From assembly GCA_035465395.1 (NCBI GenBank), contig DATHRK010000026.1, positions 1-64,000 on the forward strand: 64,000 bases of DNA. Direction: 5' to 3'. This document shows, one piece after another, positions 44,332 through 52,817 of the stretch; positions within the stretch are counted from its first letter, which is position 1; every line of letters starts with the position of its first letter. Both the position numbers and the translations under genes were made by a program. A model generated the notes under the pieces. The model did no database searches, was not told the DNA's origin, and saw nothing but the letters and a program-made list of their open reading frames with translations. The DNA comes from DATHRK01 sp035465395 (GTDB taxonomy: Bacteria; Gemmatimonadota; Gemmatimonadetes; Longimicrobiales; RSA9).

Positions 44332-45510
44332 ATGGACGGAGACATGGCCGCGGCCGGCGCATCGGTCGAACAACTGGAGGCGAAGCTCTCGGAGCGGCTC
44401 GCCGGCATCGTGCCGGACGTGGAGATCGCCCACAAGGCGCAGGTCGCGTGGGAGGTCAACAGGCTGAAGCGCGAGCGGGGCGCCGTGATCCTCGGCCACA
44501 ACTACATGGAGCCGGCGCTCTACCACTCCGTCTGCGACTTCGTCGGCGACTCGCTGGAGCTGTCCCGCAAGGCCGCCGAAACCGAAGCCGACCCGATCGT
44601 GTTCTGCGGGGTCCGTTTCATGGCGGAGACCGCCAAGATCCTGAACCCCGCGCGCACCGTGCTGCTGCCCACCGAGCGCGGCGGCTGCTCGCTCGCCTCC
44701 TCGATCACGGCCGAGGACGTCCGCCGCCTGAAGGCGCGCTATCCGGGCGTGCCCGTGGTGACCTACATCAACACCTACGCCGACGTGAAGGCCGAGTGCG
44801 ACGTGTGCTGCACGTCGTCCAACGCGGTGCGCGTCGTGGAAGCCATGCCGGGGGACGAGGTGATCCTGATCCCGGATGAGTATCTCACCCGGAACGTCGC
44901 CCGGGAGGTCGACAAGCGGGTGATCATGCCCACCGACGAGGGCGTCATCGAGGACGTGCGCGAGCGCATGGAGCACGCGGGGGACGAGGCGCAGGAGGGC
45001 GTGCGGCGCTCGGACAGCGCGATCGACGCGAGCACCCGCTTCGGCCCCGAGGCCGGGTCGCCGGCTTCCAACGGCGGCTCGCTGGAGCTACGGGTCATCG
45101 GCTGGCCCGGCCGATGCGAGGTGCACGAGAAGTTCACGGTCGAGGACATCGAGATGGTGCGCCGACAGTTCCCCGATGTCTTCGTCCTCGCGCACCCCGA
45201 GTGCAGCCCCGAGGTCGTGGACGCGGCCGACTACTCCGGTAGCACCTCGGCCATGATCCGGGCGGTGCGGGACTCGGATGCCCCGCGCTACCTGCTGATG
45301 ACGGAGTGCGCGATGGCCGACAACATCGTCGCCTCGGCGCCCGAGAAGGAGATGGTCCGCCTGTGCTCGGTCCGTTGCCCGCACATGAACGAGATCACCC
45401 TCGAGCAGGTACTGGCATCCCTGCGCAACAACCAGTACGTCATCGAGGTCGATCCGGACGTCGCGGCACGCGCCCGGCGCTCGATCGAGCGGATGCTCGA
45501 AATCGGATAG
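44332..45510 (+). CDS. nadA: Quinolinate synthase with an internal insertion
   Basis: 392 residues from ATG 44332. It condenses iminoaspartate with dihydroxyacetone phosphate using a [4Fe-4S] cluster. The Bacillus-type features are present: VILGHNYMEPALYHSVCDFV, CGVRFMAETAKIL, CCTSSNA, PGRCEVHEKFTVEDI, HPECSPEVVDAADYSGSTS, LLMTECAMADN and the late cysteines in CSVRCPHMNEITL. Between IPDEYLTRNVAREVDK and the GWPGRCEVHE motif lies about 50 extra residues, low-complexity and hydrophilic (MEHAGDEAQEG, RFGPEAGSPASNGG), absent from the Bacillus enzyme as I recall it. It is probably a surface loop. Confidence 0.93.
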   Translation: MDGDMAAAGASVEQLEAKLSERLAGIVPDVEIAHKAQVAWEVNRLKRERGAVILGHNYMEPALYHSVCDFVGDSLELSRKAAETEADPIVFCGVRFMAETAKILNPARTVLLPTERGGCSLASSITAEDVRRLKARYPGVPVVTYINTYADVKAECDVCCTSSNAVRVVEAMPGDEVILIPDEYLTRNVAREVDKRVIMPTDEGVIEDVRERMEHAGDEAQEGVRRSDSAIDASTRFGPEAGSPASNGGSLELRVIGWPGRCEVHEKFTVEDIEMVRRQFPDVFVLAHPECSPEVVDAADYSGSTSAMIRAVRDSDAPRYLLMTECAMADNIVASAPEKEMVRLCSVRCPHMNEITLEQVLASLRNNQYVIEVDPDVAARARRSIERMLEIG

Positions 45511-45525
45511 CGCACCGACGGCTCG

Positions 45526-46113
45526 ATGCGTGCTGCACTCACGATCCTCCTGACACTGCTGGTCGTACTCGGCATCGGCGCCGCCGTGGCCCTGTCGGGG
45601 GCGATCAACGTCGCGGCGATCGAGAGCGATTCGCGGGCGACACAGTGGGCCCTCGGCACGGTCGCGCGTCGGTCGATCGCGCGCCGCGCGGGCGACGCGG
45701 GATCGGCGCCGGCGGCGCTGGACTCCGCCGCGTTGGCTTCGGGCCTGGATCATTTCCACGCGATGTGCGTCGACTGCCACGGGGCGCCCGGCTTAGAGCG
45801 CAGCGAGGCGGGCGAGGGCCTGAACCCGCCCGCACCCGACCTGAGCGAGGTCGTGGAAGCGGAGGAGTGGAGTGATGCCGAGATGTTCTGGATCGTGAAG
45901 AACGGGATTCGCATGACCGGCATGCCGGCGTTCGGCCCTACGCATTCGGACCAGGATCTCTGGGCGATCGTGGGCGTGGTCAAAGCTCTGCCGGAATGGG
46001 GCGAGGCGGGATATCGGGCGCGCATCGACGCGCTGCGGGCGGCCGCGGCCGCGGACTCCACGGCGGCGGGACGCACGCACGTCCACGTCGAGGGTGGGGA
46101 GCAGGTGCATTGA
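45526..46113 (+). CDS. Membrane-anchored monoheme cytochrome c
   Basis: 195 residues. An N-terminal membrane helix (LTILLTLLVVLGIGAAVAL) anchors it; the class I cytochrome c domain has CVDCH for haem attachment, and MTGMPAFGPTHS holds the likely axial methionine. A polar Ala-rich tail ends with three histidines (HVHVEGGEQVH). It faces the periplasm and carries electrons, possibly to the oxidase encoded at the right edge or to another acceptor. It follows nadA by 15 bases, perhaps only by read-through. Confidence 0.87.
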   Translation: MRAALTILLTLLVVLGIGAAVALSGAINVAAIESDSRATQWALGTVARRSIARRAGDAGSAPAALDSAALASGLDHFHAMCVDCHGAPGLERSEAGEGLNPPAPDLSEVVEAEEWSDAEMFWIVKNGIRMTGMPAFGPTHSDQDLWAIVGVVKALPEWGEAGYRARIDALRAAAAADSTAAGRTHVHVEGGEQVH

Positions 46114-46664
46114 GGCTGGCGCGACCCGGGGGCCGACGGCGCGCGCTCCATCGTGCCCGGCTGGGGCTGTTGCTGGCGCTCGCCGTCGGCGGATCCGCGA
46201 GTGTCCCGCGACAGGCCCAAGCGCAGAAGGCGGTGCCGATCCTGGTCGGCGGGATGAGCGGGCTCGCCGCAGGCACCTACGTCTCTCTGGGCGTGGTAGC
46301 CGCCGAAGCGCGCACGGGACGGTACCTGAATTCTCCGACGGACGCGTTCGGCTTCCGGTCCGCTCCGGTCCTGGTGGGCATGGCGACCGGGGTGACGCTG
46401 GGCGCGGTGGACGACGACCGCCTCTACGACGCCATGAAGGTGAGCATTGCGGCGGGCGCCGTCGGCTTCGGCGCCGGCTGGCTGATCGGCTCCACGATCT
46501 GGGAGGACCGGGGCGGCAAATGGGCCGGGGCGGTCATCGGCAGCGCGGCGGGCATCGTGCTCGGGGGGGTCGTCGGGGCGATCGCTTCGGACGGGGGTGG
46601 CGGCGGCTCGGACGGCGAGGGGACCGGGGGAGGCCTCCCCATTGCTTTCACCATTCGTTTCTGA
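46110..46664 (+). CDS. Glycine-rich exported protein, unknown function
   Basis: 184 residues from TTG 46110, which overlaps the cytochrome stop (TTGA) and follows GGGGAG. A signal peptide (LGLLLALAVGGSASVPRQAQ) is followed by glycine-rich hydrophobic segments (PILVGGMSGLAAGTYVSLG, AAGAVGFGAGWLIGSTIW, GAVIGSAAGIVLGGVVGAIA) resembling glycine-zipper membrane proteins. No family is recognised. An ATG-like start was not found; TTG is the best fit. Confidence 0.65.
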   Translation: MRLARPGGRRRALHRARLGLLLALAVGGSASVPRQAQAQKAVPILVGGMSGLAAGTYVSLGVVAAEARTGRYLNSPTDAFGFRSAPVLVGMATGVTLGAVDDDRLYDAMKVSIAAGAVGFGAGWLIGSTIWEDRGGKWAGAVIGSAAGIVLGGVVGAIASDGGGGGSDGEGTGGGLPIAFTIRF

Positions 46665-46668
46665 GGAT

Positions 46669-47922
46669 ATGGGTCGAGGAACCACACGCGCGCTCGCGGC
46701 GATGATCCGCGTCCTGCCGATCGCCGGCATGGTGGCCGCGTGCGCGTCGCAGCCGCGCGCGCTGCCCGAGTGGACGCCGATTCCCGTGCCCGATCCGCAG
46801 AGCGTCGACGTCGCCGTCTTCCTGATCGGGGACGCGGGCGAAGCCCTACCCGGCGAGAGCCCCGTGTTGGCGCACCTGAGCGCAGAGATGGAGACGTGGG
46901 CCCAGGCGCTCGGGCGGGACTCCGCGGTGGCCGTCGTCTACCTGGGCGACAACATCTATCCGAACGGGCTCCACGAAGCCGACGACCCATCGTTTCCGCT
47001 CGACTCGGCACGGCTGCAGGCACAGATCGACGTCGTCGCCGGCGAGATCGCTCGTCGGTACGCCGCGCGAGCGATCTTCGTCGCCGGGAACCACGACTGG
47101 GGTCAGATCATCACGGCCGAGGGCATCCAGAACCTCGAGAACCAGCAGGAGTTCATCGAAAGGGCCCGGGAGCGCGACGGCCTGGCGGTGTTCCAGTATC
47201 CGCCCGCTGGCGTGCCCGGACCGGTCGTCGTGGATATGGGCGCGACCGCGCGGCTGATCCTGCTCGACACGGTGTGGTGGCTGTTCCTGCGGGACGAGCA
47301 CGCACTCGATATCGTGTTCGAGAACATCGGCGCGGCGCTCAGCACCGAGGGCGCGCGCGAGGCGATCGTGGCCGGCCACCACCCGCTCCATACCGCGGGC
47401 CCCCACGGAGGCCTCACGCCCTTCTGGCGCTCGCTCGGCGTGATGTTCCTGCTCCGCCGCACCGGCTCGCTCCTCCAGGACCTCAACTCGGGGCCGTACC
47501 GGCAGCTCGCCGATGATCTGCGCCAGGTCTTCGAGGAGGCCGGCCCGCCGCTCGTCATGGCCGGCGGCCACGAGCACTCGCTCCAGGTCTTCGGCAAGGT
47601 CCTGGAGCACGACCCGCAATTCTCCCTGGTGAGCGGCAGCGGGAGCAAGCTGGAAGACGTGGGTTGGGCGGAGGGCATGGAGTTCCGGGCGGCCGAGCCC
47701 GGGTACATGAAGATCCTGTTCCTCAAGGACGGCTCGGTCGACCTCTTCGTCCACTCGGCGCCCGAGGAGCATCAGCGCTGCCTCGGCCCGAGCGGCGAGC
47801 CCCTCGCGGACGAACCGCGGGCGGCGTGCATCCGCGACGGGGTCGACGCCTTCCGTACGATCTACTCGGCGCGGCTCAAGGGGCCCGGCGGCCCGCCTGA
47901 CCAGCCGGATCCCCTCAACTAG
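46669..47922 (+). CDS. Metallophosphoesterase, predicted lipoprotein
   Basis: 417 residues from ATG 46669. The signal ends in a lipobox (PIAGMVAAC). The dinuclear-metal phosphoesterase motifs are complete: FLIGDAG, YLGDNIYPNG, VAGNHDW, VAGHHPLHTAG and MAGGHEHSLQVF. This is the tartrate-resistant (purple) acid phosphatase-like group. It would hydrolyse phosphate esters outside the inner membrane. The C-terminal region is unlike known domains. It begins five bases after the preceding gene. Confidence 0.87.
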   Translation: MGRGTTRALAAMIRVLPIAGMVAACASQPRALPEWTPIPVPDPQSVDVAVFLIGDAGEALPGESPVLAHLSAEMETWAQALGRDSAVAVVYLGDNIYPNGLHEADDPSFPLDSARLQAQIDVVAGEIARRYAARAIFVAGNHDWGQIITAEGIQNLENQQEFIERARERDGLAVFQYPPAGVPGPVVVDMGATARLILLDTVWWLFLRDEHALDIVFENIGAALSTEGAREAIVAGHHPLHTAGPHGGLTPFWRSLGVMFLLRRTGSLLQDLNSGPYRQLADDLRQVFEEAGPPLVMAGGHEHSLQVFGKVLEHDPQFSLVSGSGSKLEDVGWAEGMEFRAAEPGYMKILFLKDGSVDLFVHSAPEEHQRCLGPSGEPLADEPRAACIRDGVDAFRTIYSARLKGPGGPPDQPDPLN

Positions 47923-47933
47923 GCGCGAGGAAA

Positions 47934-47961
47934 GCCGGCGCCGACAGGCAACGGCGCCGGC
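47934..47961 (+). terminator. GC-rich hairpin, probable terminator
   Basis: Arms GCCGGCGCCG (47934-47943) and CGGCGCCGGC (47952-47961), just after the metallophosphoesterase stop. No T-run, so termination may need Rho. Confidence 0.5.
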
Positions 47962-48015
47962 CGTGTAACGGAGTCCGACGTTGCGGCGACGCGCCCACGT
48001 GGGCGCGCCGCGATC

Positions 48016-48213
48016 TCAGGTCTGGACGCTCGCGTAACAGTCCGAGGCGGAGGCGGCCAAGCGACGAGCTTCGCCCAGGTCCTTCGTCTGGATCGCCTGG
48101 GCCGCGATGCGGTCGCACTCCGCTTTCTTCTCGTCGTCGCTCTCTCCCACGATGGGGAGGCTGCTGCAGCCGACCAGCAGCAGAGGCAGGAGCAGGAAAC
48201 GTCGCTTCCTCAC
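48016..48213 (-). CDS. Small lipoprotein
   Basis: 65 residues from GTG 48213 with AAAGGAAT upstream. The signal is short and ends in a lipobox (LLLPLLLVGCSS). The mature part is a short helix (DEKKAECDRIAAQAIQTKDL) with two more cysteines. The family is unknown. The self-complementary CGCGCCCACGTGGGCGCG (47990-48007) just downstream could act as a 3' hairpin. Confidence 0.6.
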   Translation of the reverse strand: MRKRRFLLLPLLLVGCSSLPIVGESDDEKKAECDRIAAQAIQTKDLGEARRLAASASDCYASVQT

Positions 48214-48355
48214 GGGTAATTCCTTTCGGTGTCTACGTTCCGCGCAGCGTCGGTGCGCGTGAGCTCGAGCGGCCCGTCTTCCCGGGCGCCGGAGCGCAGA
48301 AAGAAACAAACGACACCCGGAGCCCTTCGCAATTATCTCACCGAGTCCTGCGCAG

Positions 48356-49576
48356 TCACGTCGCCGATACCGACCCGTGCGCCTCACGCCGGTGCGCTGC
48401 GAGGCGGGCCATGGCCACGATGCCCAGCGCGGGGCCGATCGCGAGCACGGTGAACGCCGGCCCCCAGCCGACCCCTCGCGCGAGCTCCGTCGCGAGCCAG
48501 ATGGACGCGATCGTGAGAGCGAACCCCACCGACGTCTGGAGGGTGAGGGCCGTGCCCACCGCGTGGGGCGGCGCGACCTCGGTCACCAGCGCGCTGAACT
48601 GGGCGGAGTCCGCGACCACGGCGAAGCCCCACACGAGCGCGAGCGGCACGAGCAGCACGAGCGGCGCCCCGGCGAGCCAGCCGAGCGTGAGCGAGCACAC
48701 GCCGCTCACGGCCATCGCCGCGCCGGCAATGCGCTCGCGCCCCAGGCGGTCCGCGTAGCGGCCGGCCACCACCGACCCCGGCCCGCCCGCGGCGATCACA
48801 GCGAAGCCGATCAAGCCGGCACCCAGCGCCGCGCCGGCGCCTCCCCCGCGCGCAGCCAGCACGTCCCGGAAGAACACCGTCACCAGGACCCACATGGCGT
48901 ACAGCTCCCACATGTGGCCCAGATAGCCGTAGATCGCGAGGCGGGTGGGACGGTGCCGCGCCACGACTCCCACCAGACCCCAGTCGAACGGCCGCGACTC
49001 GAACGCGAACGGGCCGTCCCGGTACGCCACGCGCACGAGCAGGGCGGCGCAAGCGGCGGCGATGGACGCGCCGCCGATCACGCCGACGAGGCCGAGGCCT
49101 TCCACGCCGTGGAGCAGGTAGGGCGTGGCCTTCCCGACGGTCAGCGCGCCGACGATCGTGCCGATGGCCAGCCCGCGACCGTCCCGGAACCAGGTGGCCG
49201 CCATCTTCATCGCCGGCGGATAGACCCCCGCGAGGAAGACGCCCGTGAGGAAGCGCAGGACGACGCCCTCCGCGAAACCGGGAACCACGAGCAGAAGGCC
49301 GTTGGCCAGCGCCGCGGCGAGCGCCGAGGCGGCGAACAGCGTCCTCGCGCGCACGACGTCGGCGATGTTCAGCACGGCGGAGGCGGCGGTCCCGGCGACG
49401 AAGCCGAGCTGGACGCCGTTCGTGAGCCAAACCTCCTGGGTGGGCGAAAGCGTCCACGCGTCCCGCAGCAGCGGCGCGGCGGCGCTCGCGGTGAACCAGA
49501 GGGACATGCCCGCGAGCTCGGCGCCCGCCAACAGCGCCAGGATGCGCCACCGGCCTGCCGGGTCCCCGCCGTTCAA
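48356..49576 (-). CDS. MFS transporter in the ergothioneine gene cluster
   Basis: 406 residues from TTG 49576, which overlaps the psuG stop (TTGA). Twelve hydrophobic segments are expected; GMSLWFTASAAAPLLRD, WLTNGVQLGFVAGTAASAVL, LTGVFLAGVYPPAMKMAATW and VAGRYADRLGRERIAGAAMA are typical of major facilitator members. The substrate is not deducible. As last gene of the egtB-egtD-egtA-psuG unit it could export ergothioneine or a by-product, or serve pseudouridine handling; both are inferences. Confidence 0.85.
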   Translation of the reverse strand: MNGGDPAGRWRILALLAGAELAGMSLWFTASAAAPLLRDAWTLSPTQEVWLTNGVQLGFVAGTAASAVLNIADVVRARTLFAASALAAALANGLLLVVPGFAEGVVLRFLTGVFLAGVYPPAMKMAATWFRDGRGLAIGTIVGALTVGKATPYLLHGVEGLGLVGVIGGASIAAACAALLVRVAYRDGPFAFESRPFDWGLVGVVARHRPTRLAIYGYLGHMWELYAMWVLVTVFFRDVLAARGGGAGAALGAGLIGFAVIAAGGPGSVVAGRYADRLGRERIAGAAMAVSGVCSLTLGWLAGAPLVLLVPLALVWGFAVVADSAQFSALVTEVAPPHAVGTALTLQTSVGFALTIASIWLATELARGVGWGPAFTVLAIGPALGIVAMARLAAHRREAHGSVSAT

Positions 49577-50520
49577 GACGCGCTCGCCTCCGCGAGCCGC
49601 CACGCCTCCACGGCGCGGGCGATGCGGGCGGCGACCCGCGCGTTCCTCTCGAGCAACGCGAGGTTGGCACGCAGCGTCGCCTCCCCGGTCAGCTCCGCCA
49701 GATGCGACAGCAAGAAGGGGGTGAGGTCCGCCGAGCGCAGGCCGGACCGTTCCGCCTCGGCGACGGCCCGCTCGACGAGCGGCTCCACGTCGGCGCGGGG
49801 GATGGCCACCTCGGACGGCACGGGCACGGCGACCAGCAGCGCGGACGGGAGGCCGAGCCGGCGGTGCGCCGAGACGAGTTCGGCCACCTCCTCCTCGGTG
49901 TCGCAGCGCACGTCCACCGCCAGGCCGCTGTCGCGGCTGAAGAAAGCCGGGAACGCGTCGGTGCCGAAGCCCGCGACGGTGATCCCGCGGGTCTCCAGCG
50001 TCTCCCTCGTGGCGTCCAGGTCGAGGATCGCCTTGGCGCCCGAGCAGACGACGACCATGGGCGTGCGCGCCAGCTCCTCCAGGTCCGCGCTCACGTCGAA
50101 GGTGGCCGCCCCGCCCAGGGTCCGGTGCACCCCGCCGATGCCTCCGGTCGCGAAGACCTCGATGCCGGCCGCGTGGGCCAGCCGGATCGTGGCCGCGACG
50201 GTGGTCGCCCCGTCCTGCCCGCGGGCGACCACGACCGGCAGGTCGCGGGTGCTCACCTTGCGCACGTCGCCGTCGCCGCCGAGTCGGCGGATCTGGTCCG
50301 GCGCGAGCCCGATCACGACCTCGCCGGCGATGATGCCGATCGTCCTGGGCTCGGCACCCTCCTCGCGGACCGCTGCTTCCAGCCGGAGCGCCTGCTCGAC
50401 GTTCCAGGGGCGCGGCAGCCCGTGCGCGATCACGGTCGTTTCCAGGGCCACGGCGGGCGGCCGGCTCCCGGGGACCGTCGCATCGTTCGTGGCGCCCGGC
50501 GCCTCGCCGCGGTCGCTCAT
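49573..50520 (-). CDS. psuG: Pseudouridine-5'-phosphate glycosidase
   Basis: 315 residues. It splits pseudouridine 5'-phosphate to uracil and ribose 5-phosphate (reversible). Family marks are ALETTVIAHGLPRPWNVEQA, GIIAGEVVIGL, ARGQDGATTVAATIRLAHAA, FATGGIGGVHR, VVCSGAKAILDLDATRETLE and GFGTDAFPAFFSRDSG. Catalytic lysine and metal residues lie in these motifs. The kinase PsuK, which normally supplies the substrate, is not nearby. It lies between egtA and an exporter with coupled starts on both sides (ATGA, TTGA), an unusual place. Confidence 0.93.
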   Translation of the reverse strand: MSDRGEAPGATNDATVPGSRPPAVALETTVIAHGLPRPWNVEQALRLEAAVREEGAEPRTIGIIAGEVVIGLAPDQIRRLGGDGDVRKVSTRDLPVVVARGQDGATTVAATIRLAHAAGIEVFATGGIGGVHRTLGGAATFDVSADLEELARTPMVVVCSGAKAILDLDATRETLETRGITVAGFGTDAFPAFFSRDSGLAVDVRCDTEEEVAELVSAHRRLGLPSALLVAVPVPSEVAIPRADVEPLVERAVAEAERSGLRSADLTPFLLSHLAELTGEATLRANLALLERNARVAARIARAVEAWRLAEASAS

Positions 50521-51824
50521 GCGCTGGCGGCGGGCGGCAAGGCAAGGACGGCGTCGGCGGGGGCGCGCCCTCGTAGCGTGTACGCGTCGAAGAACGCCTC
50601 GGCGGCGTCGAGGTCGCGCGCGGACAGGCGGTCCACGCCGAGGCTACGGGCGCCCCGCAGGCCGAGCGCGACCACGCTCCGGGCGAGGGCGGCCACCTCG
50701 GCATCGCGGAGCCCCTCGTGGCCCGCCCGGACCAGCAGCTCGGGCGAGGGCGGCGGCAGATTGGCGGCCGCCTCCGCCAGCGTCGGCGGGTGGTGCAGGA
50801 TGCCGAGTAGCAGCACGACTGGCGCCGCCAGCGCCCCCGGCGGAAGCGCATCGCAGCTGCGAATCTCCAACCAGCCCTTCGGCCGCACCTCGGGGAACAG
50901 CGTCGTCAGGTGGGTCCGCCAGTGGTCCAGGCCGACGTCGCCCGAGCGCAGGAGCTCGCCAAAGGGCGCCGGTTCACCGGGCCCCAGGAACCAGTGAGCC
51001 TCGAGCGCGAAGCGGACGTAGCCGGCCACGGGATCGGACGCCGGCCCGGTCACGCCCGTGCGTCCCGGGTCGAGACGCCTCCACGCGTCCGCGCGATAGC
51101 TCGCGTGGCCCGTCGGACGTCCGTCGTATACGGGCGAGTTGGCGAAGATGGCCGTCAGGGGCGCGGCGAGGGCGTTGGCCACGCGAAAGGCAGCCAGCGG
51201 GTCCGGGCCGAAGTCCACGTTGATCTGCAGGGACCCCGTCTGTCGCATCATCCTCGGGCCCGCGGGCCCGAGCCCGCCGAAGTAGGCGTCCATGCGGCGG
51301 TAGCGGTCGCCCGTGAGTCGGAGCGACGTAGCCGCCAGCGGCCGGCCCGGCTCGATGCCGAGGCCCTCGAGCCGGACGCCGGCGGCCTCCGCCCCGGCGC
51401 ACAGGTCGGACAGCACCCCGTGCGCGCGCGCGAGGAGCCGGGCCGCCGACGCGTACGGCGCGGTGCCGTACTCGATCTGGCCGCCGGGCTCGTAGGAGAT
51501 CGTCTCCTCGGGCCCGGGCTCGAACTGAGGCGAGCCCGTGGGCGACACCGACTCCCGCCACCCACGGCGGGCCGCCAGCTCGGTGAGGAATGCCAAGCTT
51601 CCCCCGGGGCCGTGGATCGGCACGATGGCCCCGGAGGCGTCGAGCGGCAGGAGTTCGACCTCCAGCCCGACGAGAGGTGCGCCGCGGGTACCGGCGGGCT
51701 GCACGCCGTCCGCGGACCGCGCCCGCCAGGGCCGCCCGGCGTCGGGGCCGCCCGGCAGCTCGGGCAGCCGGAACGCGCGATGGCGGATGTCGGCCGCGAG
51801 CAGCGCGAGCGTGTCGCGGTCCAT
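50517..51824 (-). CDS. egtA: Glutamate-cysteine ligase EgtA
   Basis: 435 residues. It makes gamma-glutamylcysteine, the sulfur donor for ergothioneine in the mycobacterial-type pathway. GCS2-type motifs are VGLEVELLPLD, QFEPGPEETISYEPGGQIEY, MRQTGSLQINVDFGPD and GWLEIRSCDALPP. Start ATG 51824 directly abuts the egtD stop; the end overlaps psuG by ATGA. With egtB and egtD adjacent, EgtA is preferred over a glutathione-only GshA role; no gshB is in view. Confidence 0.9.
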   Translation of the reverse strand: MDRDTLALLAADIRHRAFRLPELPGGPDAGRPWRARSADGVQPAGTRGAPLVGLEVELLPLDASGAIVPIHGPGGSLAFLTELAARRGWRESVSPTGSPQFEPGPEETISYEPGGQIEYGTAPYASAARLLARAHGVLSDLCAGAEAAGVRLEGLGIEPGRPLAATSLRLTGDRYRRMDAYFGGLGPAGPRMMRQTGSLQINVDFGPDPLAAFRVANALAAPLTAIFANSPVYDGRPTGHASYRADAWRRLDPGRTGVTGPASDPVAGYVRFALEAHWFLGPGEPAPFGELLRSGDVGLDHWRTHLTTLFPEVRPKGWLEIRSCDALPPGALAAPVVLLLGILHHPPTLAEAAANLPPPSPELLVRAGHEGLRDAEVAALARSVVALGLRGARSLGVDRLSARDLDAAEAFFDAYTLRGRAPADAVLALPPAASA

Positions 51825-52817
51825 TCAGCCGGGGCGCTCGCCCGGCTCGACGCCCGCGACCGCCAGGGCGAACAGCGCCGGATCCCCGGTGATCCAGCGA
51901 CGCAGGGTCAGCCCGGCCGGGGCCAGCAGGGCCTCGACGTCCGGACGCTCGAACTTGCGGCTGTTCTCGGTGTGGATGGATTCGCCCTTCGAGAAGACGA
52001 TCGAGCCGACGCCGGGAATCCGCACCGTCTGGTCCCGTTCCGAGACCAGGTGCATCTCGATGCGGCTCTCGCCCTCGTTCCATACCGCCTCGTGACGGAA
52101 GGCGCCCGGATCGAAGTCCGCCCCCAGCCGGTCGTTGAGGACCCGCAGCACGTTCAGGTTGAAGGCGGCCGTGACGCCACGAGAGTCGTTGTAGGCGGCG
52201 AGAAGCGTGGGAATGTCCTTGCGCAGGTCCACCCCAAGGAGGAAGCGGTCGCGGGGCAGCATGTCGTCGACGACGCAGCGCACCAGCCGGCGGGCGGCCA
52301 GGGGGCCGAAGTTGCCGATCGTGCTGCCCAGGAAGGCGAAGAGCGCCGGTCGCGGAATCTCCTCGGGGAGCTCGAAGCGGCGACTGATGTCGGCCACCTC
52401 GGGCCGGATCGCGAGAGAGGGGTACTCCTCGCGCAGGTCGGCGGCGACGGCGTGCAGGAAGCCGGCGCTCACATCGACCGGAACGAAGCAGCGTCCGACG
52501 CCGGCGGCGACCATCGCATCCAGGATGATGCGGCTCTTGACCGCCGATCCGGCACCCAAGTCCACGAGCGTGGCCGGCCCCACCGCGGCGACCAGCGGCT
52601 CCGCGTGCGCCTGGAGCAGGGCCCGCTCCGCGCGCGTCAGGTAGTATTCGTCGAGCTCGGTGATACGCTCGAACAGCTCCGAGCCACGACGGTCGTAGAA
52701 GTACTTGGACGACAGCGTCTTCTGCGGCTGCGACAGGCCATGGGCCACGTCCTCGAGCGTGCCCGCGCGATCGAAGCCTTCCCCTTCGGGTCGCTGCATC
52801 AGGATCGCCTCACCCAT
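51825..52817 (-). CDS. egtD: L-histidine N-alpha-methyltransferase EgtD
   Basis: 330 residues. It trimethylates histidine to hercynine with S-adenosylmethionine. Recognisable parts are KTLSSKYFYDRRGSELFERI, TELDEYYLTRAERALL, VDLGAGSAVKSRIILD (cofactor loop), FLGSTIGNFGP and AAFNLNVLRVLNDRLGADFD. The C-terminus has FSKGESIHTENSRKF. It starts eight bases inside the end of egtB, so the two are coupled. Confidence 0.95.
   Translation of the reverse strand: MGEAILMQRPEGEGFDRAGTLEDVAHGLSQPQKTLSSKYFYDRRGSELFERITELDEYYLTRAERALLQAHAEPLVAAVGPATLVDLGAGSAVKSRIILDAMVAAGVGRCFVPVDVSAGFLHAVAADLREEYPSLAIRPEVADISRRFELPEEIPRPALFAFLGSTIGNFGPLAARRLVRCVVDDMLPRDRFLLGVDLRKDIPTLLAAYNDSRGVTAAFNLNVLRVLNDRLGADFDPGAFRHEAVWNEGESRIEMHLVSERDQTVRIPGVGSIVFSKGESIHTENSRKFERPDVEALLAPAGLTLRRWITGDPALFALAVAGVEPGERPG

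Noticed and set aside
47990..48007. Palindrome CGCGCCCACGTGGGCGCG as a regulator binding site
   Set aside because: It lies at the 3' ends of two convergent genes and not in a promoter; a 3' hairpin is more likely.
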